Shown here piece by piece: positions 1 through 10,005 of a DNA stretch of 64,000 nt (position 1 is the first letter of the stretch; every line of letters starts with the position of its first letter). Location of the stretch: contig JAAALK010000289.1 of NCBI GenBank assembly GCA_019279435.1, forward strand, positions 89,435,023 through 89,499,022. Direction: 5' to 3'. This stretch comes from Zizania palustris (lineage: Eukaryota > Streptophyta > Magnoliopsida > Poales > Poaceae). The notes below the pieces were generated by a model. It made no database searches, had not been told where the DNA came from, and worked only from the letters and a program-made list of their open reading frames with translations. Made by a program: the position numbers and the translations under genes.

Positions 1-1
1 A

Positions 2-501
2 GCTCGAGAGGGAGTTACCCACGCAGCCCTCCTTGATAAATTTCACTGGAAGCGGATATCTTCTGTTGCTCAGTTGATGTCTTACTTCAAAGAGTATGCA
101 AGGTTAGAAGAGGGCTGGCTTCAGAGAACTTCTGCAACTCCGTCAATACAGCAAGAAGTTAAGTTGGAAGTGAAGACTTCAACACAGCCGTAGGGGCCTA
201 GCTTCAAAGCTCAGCACGACAGGCGTCGGGGGGAAAAAGCATCCTCGTTCAGAAGTCTTGAACATTGCACCCCCACAGAAATTTGCCCCAAGGGCTTCGT
301 AGCCTTCAGGAAGCAAGACCAGCGGCTGGAGGCCGCTAGGGAAACCGGCTGGCAAAATCCAGGCCTTTTTCTGCTGTGTCCATGGTGAGAATCGAAGTCA
401 CGCGACTGATGCATGTAAATCTATACTCGATTTAAGAGGCGAGTACCTAGAAAGAACTTCGGGTCGAGGCACTACCAACCGAGTTCCGATCGAAGTGCAT
501 C
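2..501 (+). pseudogene. gag C-terminal part with zinc-knuckle remnant (Tat-type gypsy)
   Basis: The frame starting at base 2 encodes a gag tail (motifs FHWKRISS, YFKEYARLEEGW) up to a TAG at 191-193. In another frame, about 360-430 encodes a degenerate C/H finger (CVHGENRSHATDAC) of the kind at the end of Tat gag proteins, which binds RNA during particle assembly. The N-terminal gag lies left of the window. The stop and frame change show that this copy is not functional. Confidence 0.6.
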
Positions 502-518
502 CGTAGCCTATTCAGGCT

Positions 519-1103
519 GTGGCGCGGATAGAGAACTTCGACCCTGCAAGATGGCCTACGGTGGTCAATGTTATGCCACCTCCGAAGCAGGAAGATGGTC
601 AAGATCAAGGGAAAAGAGTAGTCCTCCCCATATCCGGAGGAGGGACCCTCGGAAGTATGTCGAAGAGGCAACGAAGAGAATATGTCAGAGAAGTGGGCCA
701 TATTGGAACTTCTTCGTCTGCAGCTGCTATGCCTGAATGCTCCCATGTGCCGATATCTTTTTATGCAGACGATGCAGCTGGTATAAAGTTTCCACATGCA
801 GACCCACTTGTCATCACTGCCGACATAGCAGGAACTGAGGTTCGGAGAGTGCTAATCAATGGAAGGAGTTTGGCAGATATTATCTTTGTCCAAGCTTTTG
901 ATCAACTCTGCATCTCCAGGAAGCATCTTCTCCCAGCAGCCCATCTTTTGCTAGGCTTCGCAGGACCCCCTCTCAATGCCCTCGGCAAAATTAGCCTGGA
1001 AGTTACTTTCGAAGAGGGGCTACTGGCCAGGATGGAGGAAGTGATTTTTGATGTTGTGGATGCCCCATATGCATACAATGTTATCTTGGAAGGGGCATGT
1101 TGA
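519..1103 (+). pseudogene. Aspartic protease region of Tat-type gypsy polyprotein
   Basis: This open stretch of 194 codons carries the retropepsin-like domain that would cleave the Gag-Pol polyprotein. The core reads RRVLINGRSLADIIF, where Tat elements normally have a V-D-G-x-S-x-D-I-I-F type motif, so the catalytic aspartate is replaced by asparagine. About 90 residues later comes the flap-like part (F-x-G-P-P-L-N-A-L-G). The frame ends at 1101-1103 and coding resumes in a different frame at about 1097, so a small indel separates protease from RT. Inactive by inspection. Confidence 0.75.
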
Positions 1104-2590
1104 ATCAATTCGGAGCTGTGGCGCATCATAATTACCTGTGTATGAAGATGCCCACACAGGCGGGAGTACTCACTGTTTTTGGAGATCAGGCCACTACGCG
1201 AAGAGTGGAGTATGGTCATGGCCCTACTCTTGACCCGAGGCAGGTGAACAGCGTGCAAGATAACCCGGAGGTTTTTTCTGATCTTGGCGAATCTTCGAAG
1301 AAGTCCTTCCCAAGGCCAAGCCCTAAAGGAGAGATTGCAACGAAGGTTATTGTCAAAGATGGCAAGGAATATTTATTTCAGTTTGGCAAGGACTTGCCTC
1401 CAGAAGTCGCTACTTCGTTAGAGAAAGTAGTTGAGGAGAATTTAGATGTCTTTGCTTGGTCTGATGAAGACATCACCGAAGTTAGTTGGGATATTATTGA
1501 GCACAGTTTACTTGTGAGCCCGAAAGCTCGGCCTGTTCGGCAAGGACTCCGGAAGCTGTCTGCGGAGAGGGCTATTCTTACTAAAGATGAAGTTGAAAAG
1601 CTGGTGAAGGCTGGGATTATCAGAGAGGTAGGTCATACGGAGTGGCTAGTCAACCCAGCCTTCGTTAGAAAGAAATCTTCCAGGAAGTGGCGCATGTGTA
1701 TTGACTTTACATCTTTGAATAAAGCATGCCCCCGTGACCCCTACCCCATGCCCCGAATTGATCAATTGGTTGACTCTACTGCTGGTTCAGAGTTATTAAG
1801 CTTCCTCGATGCGTATTTCGGCTATCATCAAATTTGGCTAAAGCGCGAAGATGAAATCAAGACAAGCTTTGTAACTCCTTCGGGAGTCTTCTGTTATGTA
1901 AGAATGCCCTTTGGCTTAAGAAATGTCGGGGCTATTTTTTCGATATTAATTGCTAAGACTCTAGGTCATCAACTAGGCCGCAATGTAGAGGCCTATATGT
2001 ATGATATTGTAATAAAGAGTGCTTTAAAGCACCAACATAGCCTAGACTTAGCAGAAACATTCAATAGCCTTCGGGCATGTGGGATCCGTCTTAACCCCGA
2101 AAAATGTATCATCGGGGCGCAGGCTGGAAAATTGTTAGGGTATCTAGTTACAAGTAGAGGGATCAAAGCTAGCCCTACCCAAATAATTGCGTTGCAAATG
2201 ATGGCCCCTCCGGAGAATTTAAAGCATGTACAAAAGCTGACTGGTCGCCTTGCAGCACTTAGCAGATTTTTAGCAAGGTCTGCGGAGAGAAGTTTGCCCA
2301 TTTTCAAAGCATTGAAGGGGTCCAAAGATTTTGCATGGACACCGGAGTGTCAAAAAAGCTTCGAAGATATTAAGAATTATCTTAGTAACCTCGCTACACT
2401 CACGGTGCCTATTGCGGACGAAATCCTACTCCTCTACCTTGCAGCTACCAGCTCTGCTGTCAGTGCAGTCCTTGTTAGAGAGGTTGATTTCAATGGAAAG
2501 TTGGTACAAAATCCAGTTTATTTTGTATCCAAAGCATTGTCTGGAGCAAAACGAGATATTCCGAGCTTGAGAAGTTCACTTATGCTTTGA
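1097..2590 (+). pseudogene. Reverse transcriptase and first RNase H (Tat-type gypsy)
   Basis: This 497-codon stretch contains the RT palm and fingers (VRKKSSRKWRMCIDF, SFLDAYFGYHQI, MPFGLRNVGA) and then the RT-linked RNase H (YFVSKALSGAKR). The enzyme copies element RNA into cDNA inside the virus-like particle. The catalytic box that is normally Y-x-D-D reads YMYD at about 1996-2007, so one active-site aspartate is lost. A frameshift near 2590 moves the rest of the RNase H and the integrase into another frame. Confidence 0.85.
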
Positions 2591-4530
2591 TAATGGCTTC
2601 GAGGAAGTTAAGGCATTATTTATTGGCGCATAATGTAATTGTACCAACTTCATATCCCTTGGGAGATATGCTCCGAAGTAAGGATTCCATGGGAAGAATT
2701 GGGAAGTGGGCCATTGAATTAGCACCCTTCGGAATATCCTTCGTGGCAAGGACAGCAATTAAGTCACAAGTGTTGGCGGACTTTGTGGCAGAATGGACTC
2801 CCCCGGCAGCATGGTCTCTGGAGAAGCCAATCGAAGGAATTTGGACCATTTACTCCGATGGGGCTTGCCAAGCATTTGGAGCAGGTGTCGGAGCAGTGAT
2901 AATTTCTCCTTCGGGGCAAAAGGCAATGTACTCCGCAAGACTCAACTTTAAATCTACCAATAATAGAGCGGAGTATGAAGGAATTTTACTAGGACTCCGA
3001 AAGGCACGTGCTCTAGGGGCTATAAGAGTTGTTATTAAGAAAGATTCTCAAATTGTAGCAGGGCACGTAGACAAGAGTTTTCAAGTTCGGCATCCGCAGC
3101 TTGCAAAATATTTGGAAGAGATCCGTAAGATTGAAGCAACATTTAAAGGGATTTCCATTCAGAGCATACCCAGAGCAGAAAATGCACAAGCTGATATCTT
3201 GGCAAAAGCTGCAACCGGAGCTATGAACATTCCAGAAGAAGCTTTTTACGAAGAACTCAGTACACCTTCGGTGCCACAAATTCCTTCTGCGGAAATCCTT
3301 TGCATTCCAAGAACAGATTGGCGAAGTTCAATTATGGAATTGTTGCAAGGAGAAGCAAGTTTGTCTGAAGGGCCACAACATTCGAGGTTGAAACTTAGAA
3401 TTCGGAATTATCATATAATCAACGGTATTGTGTACAAGGACGGAGTATGTTCCCCTCTGCTCCGATGTATATCTCAAGCCGAAGGTCAAGAAATTCTTCG
3501 AGAAATTCATGAAGGACTCTGCGGTAGCCATCTAGCCCCTCGAGCTTTGGCAGGAAAGACACTTCGCCAGGGGCTTTATTGGCCTACAATAGTAGCTGAT
3601 GCGGAGAACTTAGTCCGCACCTGCCAAGGATGTCAGTGGATGGGACGAAGAAGTCATCGCCCACCAACAACTCTTCAAGTCATCGCTCCAGTATGGCTCA
3701 TGGCTAGATGGGGCATGGATCTTATTGGTCCCTTCTTGGTAGCAAAAGGAAATTTGAAATTCGCAGTGGTAGCAATTGAGTATTTTTCCAAGTGGGTCGA
3801 AGCAGAGCCCCTAACAGCTATCACTTCGAATAATGTACAAAAATTTTTCTAGAAAAATATCATATGCCGGTTTGGAGTTCCTCGGCTGCTGACAATTGAC
3901 AATGGAACACAATTCGATGCAAAACCCTTCAGGAAATTTTGTGAAGATCTAGGCATCCAATTATGCTTTGCAGCAGTGCGACATCCTCAATCTAACGGAG
4001 CTGTGGAAAGAGCCAATGGTAATATCTTGTCAGGGCTGAATAGAAGAATAGTGGGATTGGCAAAAGGATTGTGGACCGAAGAGCTCCCGAAGATTCTATG
4101 GTCCATTCGGACCACTCAAATGAGGTCCACGAGTTTCACTCCCTTCAGACTATTATTCGGAGACGAAGCTATGATGCCAACAGAGCTCAAAGGAGGATCC
4201 CTTCGCAGCACCGAACCGGAAATAGAAGCAGAAAGGCAAACTTCGCTGGATTTAATAGAAGAGACAAGACTTCGAGCTGTCGCCAATTTGTCAAAATATC
4301 AGCAGCTGACGAAGACTTGGTTTGACTCGAAAGTCAAGATTAACGAACTTAGGCCGGGTCATCTTGTTTTGCAAAGTATTATAGCACCAGGGAAATTAGG
4401 AAATAAGTGGGAAGGTCCATACATAATTGTCCGCTCAGGGTGCCATGGTTCTTTTAAGTTAGCTACTTTAGAAGGTGAAGAGCTAACGCATACATGGCAT
4501 GCGGAGCACTTAAAGCGATATTTCGCATAG
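2587..4530 (+). pseudogene. Second RNase H and integrase (Tat-type gypsy)
   Basis: The frame opens with the end of the first RNase H and the linker (GRIGKWAIELAPF). It continues with an additional RNase H (YSDGACQAFGAGVGAV, NNRAEYEG, AENAQADILAKAA), which marks the Tat lineage. Then come the integrase zinc finger, a core with D in GMDLIGPF, D in TIDNGTQF and E in GAVERANG, and a C-terminal part ending HTWHAEHLKRYFA. An in-frame TAG at 3850-3852 replaces an expected tryptophan codon (TGG). Apart from that stop the integrase reads through in one frame. Confidence 0.85.
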
Positions 4531-5262
4531 GGGCTCCTTGTAATCATTTGTAAGCACCTTCCGAATTAATAAAGTTCATGGTTCAGATAATGCCTACCTC
4601 TCGAACATTTCTTACTTCTAGTGGATGCACTTGAAGGACGAAGTTGGCTGGGAGGGAAGTGTCATTAATTTGAACCAATTTTTCGGACTTCGAACCACTG
4701 GTTCGAAGCTTCCGACGAGGTGGGAAAGTCACTGAAAAACGGATTCCGAGCCACGGCTTGAAAGCATCCGTAAAAAGAGTCGAAGGAGACCAAATAATGC
4801 GGATTCCAATCTCTGGCTTGAAAGCATTCGTAAAAAGAGTCCAAGGAGACCACTGCGAATTCCAAATCACCGGTTTGATAGCATTCGCAAAAAGAGCCGA
4901 AGGAGGCCAAAACAAAACAGAGTTTGAGCTGATAAGCTTCAAATATCTGTAAAAAGAGTCCAAAGTGACCACTCGTTTGGGACACTAAAGTGTCCGAAGA
5001 GTTGCCCGAGGAAACTTCTTTCAAAACAAAAGGTACTAAGTTACCAGTTTTCAGACTCGAAGTAGTCGAAAACGTTTTGTAAGATTTTAATTAATTTTTA
5101 AGTTGTTGAGGGGCTCCGAACCCCCAAAATTGTACTCCTAAGTTTTTCTTTGTGCCTAACCATCTTCGAGTATAACGCGAAGTTGCTTACGCCCAAAGAG
5201 GGGCTGGGAAGTAGGGAGAATTTTAAAATCGATATTTATCATTCGAGAAAATTACAATTACA
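4531..5262 (+). other. Untranslated spacer between gypsy pol and antisense gene
   Basis: Apart from the tandem repeat, this stretch has no plausible coding region. It is rich in TTCGAA and GGGGCT words, including a 'GAGGGGCT' purine block near 5107 and 5195 that resembles the one just before the 3' LTR. It may hold the ends of the two convergent transcripts (pol on +, antisense gene on -), but I see no clear polyadenylation signal. Confidence 0.5.
4739..4980 (+). repeat. Tandem repeat, about 56-62 bp unit, 3.5-4 copies, in gypsy 3' region
   Basis: Successive copies carry a GGATTCC-like start (4741, 4801, 4857) and the core CTTGAAAGCATTCGTAAAAA, followed by GAGTCGAAGGAGACCA and close variants. 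The fourth copy (about 4920-4975) is more diverged. It lies just after the integrase. Short tandem arrays in this position are known for Tat-type elements and can seed satellites. Confidence 0.8.
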
Positions 5263-8200
5263 TCACGAAAAATCGGTGTCTATGCCGAGAAGGAATCGAA
5301 GACCCCTTCGATCTCTAGAGCTACTGCTAAGGTTGGAACGACTAGTTCCAGAGCTGGGAGTTTTAATAACTTTGTGTTTAACTCTTCTACCTCCTTTCAA
5401 AGCTCTAAAATCTTTCTGTTCTTGTTGAAGTTCAGCCCAAGTTCGAAGTCGTTCGGGGCTCCTTTCCCAGCTTCGAAGTTCTTCAAATGTTTTCCCTTGA
5501 TCTTCAGCAATACCTTCATTCTCAGACCATGCAATGTCTTCAGAAGATGAAGTTTCCAAGTTAACCTCCTTTTCTTCCTCTTTAATACAAGATAGTATAT
5601 CTTTGCATATTTCGGGCGCAATTGCACCGGAGCTATCTCGAGGAGTTAAAAATCGAGGTCGTTTATGAAGTTTTAAAAGATCGAAGGTAGCCCATAGCAG
5701 GCGGAGTTCTTCGGTAATGTTTAACACTTCGACATCATCCATATGAGGTTGAGAAGCCTAAAAACATGATAAGTAAATTTTCATTCATAATGTATGAAAG
5801 CATGATTTTTACATAGTTGGATCCTAGAACAAAGCTAGACCAAAGGGTTCGGCGGAGACTGGCTGCTCGAGGCTTGCGACCGAGCTTGCTTCTGGCGTTG
5901 CCCTTCATCGATCCAAGCCTTGATCGCAGTGCGACCTTCGGCTCTCCATGAAGTTTGGAAGGCTTGCCAAGGTGCGGCCACATCTTTAGAATGATTGAGA
6001 AGTCGGTTTTCATCGAAGGTAATGGGAGCCGCCCCTGAGTCTGGCGTTATCGATAACCCTAGATCTTCGTAGTAGCGAAGTACTCCAAGAGCAGCCACTT
6101 GGCCGGAGATCTCTCCATACCGAATGCATGTTGTCTTCATCGTCTTCGCAGCCCCTTGGATCATTTTTAGTCATCGCAGTAGGGAGACGTTGTCATTCGA
6201 AGGAAGTGTGCCAATAGTACCGAAGTACTCTAGAACACCTAGGAGATGGTTCATGACCTCCGCAGCTACCTTCTCCGATTTCAGCTTATCTTCGATTAAA
6301 GCGTCCTTCAATGAAGTCAGCTCATCCACCACAGCGGAGAGCCTAGCTGCCTCCGTAGCCAGAGAGCTCTTCTGGCTAAGCAAGTTGCTAGCCTCCTCCG
6401 TAGCTTTAGTTTTCTCTTCCTCGAGCCTGACAAGCTCAGCCCCCGCCGTAGCGTGCTCTGCCCGCATCTTTTCTATCTCTGCCCGAAGCACAATTTGTTC
6501 TACTTCGAGTTTCTTATTCACAGCCTCCAAGTTTTGTCTGGCCCTCCGCTCCGCTGAAACCATTTCATCCAAGTGGGAAACTCGACCTTCGGAGATGTTA
6601 AGATTTCTCTGGAGAGCAGTAATTTCCTCCTAAAGGCGAAGACTTCCGCGCTCGTTCGAGACAGCCACGGCTCGGGCCAAAACTATTTGCTGCAAAGAGG
6701 AAAAAGCAAGGTGAGAAATTATTTTTAGGTGAGACTAATTTTATTTTGCAGATACTTCGTACCTGGTACGCTGCACGCTCCAAGGTGGTGTTGAGCTCCG
6801 AACCTTCAGCTTCGCTCAGGATGGCTACTAAATCTGTCTCCCCGACTTCGTGTTTAGCTCGATCCAAAGGCTCGAGCAAAGTCCAAAGTCCGGTCCTTCG
6901 CTCCAAGAAAGGAGCTAGAAGAGGGAGCATAGACAAAGCCCTCTGGTCATCCTCATTCGTCAAGGGGTCGGAGTGCTGGGCTGCATCCTCAGAGACTTCG
7001 GTAGATTGGCCCCCCTCCGTAGATTGACCCCCGTCTGTTGATTCAGATGGAGTTAATCCTGAATTCGGAGTAGGGAAGGGGTCCATTTTGCCTTTACCTT
7101 TTCAAGGTCCCATTTAGGTGACTTCTGGAACTGGCTCCGGAGTTGTTGAGGTCCCAGGAACCGTATCTTCGGGAGGAACCACTTCCATAGGAGCAGACCC
7201 TGCTAAGACAAAGGTATTATATATTGCATAATTTTGCAGGGAAAAGGAACAAAGGGATTGAGTGAAGTTTACCTCCGGAGTCTTGTCGGCGGGAGAGCAT
7301 TGGGCTACTTGGAGGGTCAAAGGATACCCCGAAGTCTTCGTCGGACTCATAGTTCAGGACCGAAGGTCCGATTGTCGGAGCCTCTCTAGGAGCTTCAGTC
7401 GTCGCTTCATCCGGAATCAGAGTTGGCTCAGCAGCAACTTCGACTCCGCCTTTAGTAGTAGGGGCTCCCTGCGTGGCAAGTCCGGTTGGGCAGCCGAAGT
7501 CCCAGCCTGCCCGGAGCTACTTGGAACATCTGGCGCGTTTGCGGTGGCACCAGTGTTTGCATCCGCCTGGTCTTCATCTCCATCAATCAGTTTAACGAGG
7601 AGTGTTCCTTCGTCCTCCGAAGAATCCGAGACTGAAGCCACCGGACTTGAAGGCGCCACGTTCTTTAGCTTTTGGGCTACCTTCTTGGACAGAGTTTTAG
7701 CAGGAGCCGAAGTTCCGGTTTCCGCTTTCCTCTTTTTTGGCCCTTGTTCTGAAGGCACCCAATCCGGAAGTGGAGGGGGAGCAACTCCGAGTACCCCCCA
7801 TACTCGGTTGAATCGCTCCCAAGTACCCACTAGCTTCACTCTCCAATCCTTCTTGACAGGAGTCAGAACTCCAAGGATCTTCTCTAAAGCTCGAACAATT
7901 TGTTCCGAAGTCATGGGAGTCAGAGAAGCTGAAAGATAAGTTGGTATTAGTCATTTCATCAAACAAATATATATGAAACATGTTTTCAAAGTCACCTGCA
8001 GGGCTCGAGTTCGAAGAGATCTTTCGAAGGCCACCCTCCGAATCTTCTTCGAAGGTGATAGGTCAGTTGGCCATCAAAGGAGGAATCTGAAATCTGATGA
8101 ATTCTTCCGCTAAGTCCCGCATGCTCAGGCAGCGACTAATTCTTTGAAGCAGGCTGAGGCGAGCTTCGAGCTGGCCAGGATCCGGGTGAACTAGGGCTTC

Positions 8201-8936
8201 CCTTCGGAAGTTGATATCTTGCAAGGGTCTGGCTAGCCGGCTGCTTGCCCCAACTTCGGCATAAAACCACCGGAGGATCCAATCTGTGTACCATCTGGCA
8301 TTGATGGCCTTCGCTGGAAATCTTAGAGCATACTCATCCCGAAGCCGAAAGTTGATGCTCCCGAAGGCCACCACCATCTTTTCACCTCCGGAGCCTACGT
8401 AGGTCTTGGGTTGGCAAGAAGCTCTGTGTAGTGCTGCGAAGATCTCAGCTCTTCCTTCGCAACCTTCGGTTCGCAACGCCCATTCGAAGATGGCAAGGCA
8501 TGCTACTGCATTCGGAGAAAGCTACGGAAGGGTGACATGGAATAGATCCAATACCTCCGCCAAGAAGTCGACTGCCGGAAGCCCTAATTCTGCTTCGAAG
8601 ACTACCACTTCTCCGGGCCTTGGCGAAGGAATGGTCTCCTTTCCAAGTTTGCGGATTACAATCTCCGAGCTAATCTTTCCTTCTATCGCTGCTGCGAGCG
8701 ACTCCCTCTTGCAGGTTGACGGCCCCAGTTGATAAGACTGGTCCGGATACTTCGAGGACGCTGGGAGGAGATCATGAGGGCCAACAATTTGAGGATTTTT
8801 TTCCTGGCGCCACTATTGGTGCTGCTACTGCTGCCGCCGGAGTCACCGTCGCTGATACCGCTACTACTGCTACCGCCGCCTGCTGCCGGGCAAGGGTTGA
8901 AGCCGCCCCAGGGACCTTGAAGCTTGTCTTTGCCAT
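5263..8936 (-). pseudogene. Antisense gene of Tat-type gypsy, 'putative gypsy type transposon' protein, with introns
   Basis: Reading from ATG at 8936, the product would have an Ala-rich start (MAKTSFKVPGAAST). It continues with a globular domain (8640-8063; PRPGEVVVFEAELGLP, ARWYTDWILRWFYAEVG) resembling the plant 'putative gypsy type transposon' family (Transposase_28), a Pro/Ser-rich acidic region (7914-7417), a coiled coil (6572-6171, heptads rich in E, K, A, L) and a charged C-terminus ending at 5263. Four gaps have GT...AG ends in the right phase: 7995-7929, 7272-7200, 6762-6690 and, less surely, 5812-5758. In-frame stops (TAG at 8524-8522, TGA near 8065) and a frame change near 8760 make this copy doubtful. 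Function unknown; such antisense ORFs are known in Tat elements. Confidence 0.7.
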
Positions 8937-9368
8937 GAGATCGCACGGATTGCTCAAGAAGAAAGATGGAGGCTAGGGCTTGTTTGCACGAAAGTGGTGA
9001 GAAGGGTATTCGGGAAGGGTCTGGGTCCCCTATTTATAGCCCAGGCCACGATTTTTTACCGTTTACATTCGCCATTTCGCATTCCTGACCGTTATCCCTT
9101 TGCGAAGTTAACGCATCGCGTAACTTCCGTTGGAGGAAAAAGGCAACAGCTATTTCTTCTAAGTCTAAAAAAGGGCTTTCAGACTCTTTAAGTTAATTCT
9201 AAAATAGTTCGAATATAATTTTCTTAGAAGTTGATTCAAAGTTTTGAATCTCCGCATATTTTGGAGGTTGATTAAATCTATTGACCCCTGCGCATGATTA
9301 TTTTTCTTGCGTATACTGCACTCCTAACGTCACAGGTTTAGCGGAGAAGCGTATTCGAGGGGCTACTG
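8937..9368. other. Promoter/leader of antisense gene and region up to the 3' LTR
   Basis: No coding region is supported here. The interval holds the antisense TATA box, AT-rich DNA at 9180-9330, and a purine-rich tract ending GAGGGGCTAC directly before the LTR (about 9357-9368), which would prime + strand DNA synthesis. Confidence 0.55.
9031..9038 (-). promoter_or_regulatory. TATA box for the antisense gene
   Basis: On the minus strand GGGCTATAAATAGGGG lies about 95 bp upstream of the ATG at 8936. This is the right distance for transcription start plus a short leader. It lies outside the LTR, so the antisense gene seems to have its own promoter. Confidence 0.65.
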
Positions 9369-9861
9369 TTGGGGGAAAATACTTCATCCTCAGAGACATT
9401 GGTGCAACAAGACAAGGGCAGGTGATTTAATCAAAGGTTTTCAGCGTCTAACTCTGGCAGTACCTTGGATCAAGTCCGAAAGATGAAGGCGAACGCTAGT
9501 TCGAAGTATATCTTCGAACACGGATTCTTCAGAGAGTTTCTTTGCCAGCTAGGATGGAAGACTTATCTTCTTTCTCATTAGATTAGTCTTTTACTGTTTT
9601 AGCCCTATTAAGGGTACCGAATAGTTTCCACTATGTCGGTTGTAATAGAGGGGTAATAGGGTCTTTTCCTTAATGTTTGGGCCTATAAATACCCCCCGTT
9701 TTACCCTGTAATGGGGACCGAATATTGAGTTATTCAATACACATCTTCGAACTGTTCTGAGCTATTATCAATTCGGAGGCTTGAAACAGTTTACTCACAA
9801 ACACTTCGTTTGTTAGTTTCTAATCTCCCGAAACCTGTTAGCGTAATCTTTTATGCCAACA
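9369..9861 (+). repeat. 3' LTR of the Tat-type gypsy element (493 bp)
   Basis: It starts TGTTGGGGGAAAATAC and ends ATGCCAACA, giving the usual TG...CA with a 5-bp inverted terminus (TGTTG/CAACA). A TATA box (TATAAAT, 9684-9690) is followed by the presumed R-U5. The sequence before it is purine-rich, as expected for the polypurine tract. Confidence 0.85.
9684..9690 (+). promoter_or_regulatory. TATA box in gypsy 3' LTR
   Basis: GCCTATAAATACCCC within the LTR is the likely core promoter motif. The same GCCC/TATAAATA/CCCC context occurs in the unrelated gypsy LTR at 47575. Confidence 0.6.
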
Positions 9862-10005
9862 ATGCTCATATCACATATTAGATATATTCAAGCCAAGTAT
9901 AGTCAACAGTATTAAAGACAGTACTACAAAGGCATAATAAAGCATGTACTTGTAAAAGCAATTAATCATATTACAGAAGCTCATGCAGTGCTACACAACT
10001 CCCCC

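Larger units (their letters stand above)
1..9861 (+). mobile_element. Ty3/gypsy LTR retrotransposon, Tat-type, 5' end outside window
   Basis: The + strand shows gag C-terminus, protease, RT, RNase H, a second RNase H, integrase, a long 3' region and a 3' LTR (9369-9861). Two successive RNase H domains and an antisense gene between pol and the 3' LTR are known features of the Tat lineage. The element is dead: frame changes near 1100 and 2590, a stop at 3850-3852, and damaged protease and RT motifs. Its 5' LTR is not in the window, so the duplicated target (candidate right copy ATGCT at 9862-9866) cannot be tested. It sits inside or against the minus-strand copia that starts at 9862. Confidence 0.85.

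Noticed and set aside
4739..4980. CRISPR-like array
   Set aside because: The units are contiguous diverged tandem repeats without unique spacers, in a plant retrotransposon.
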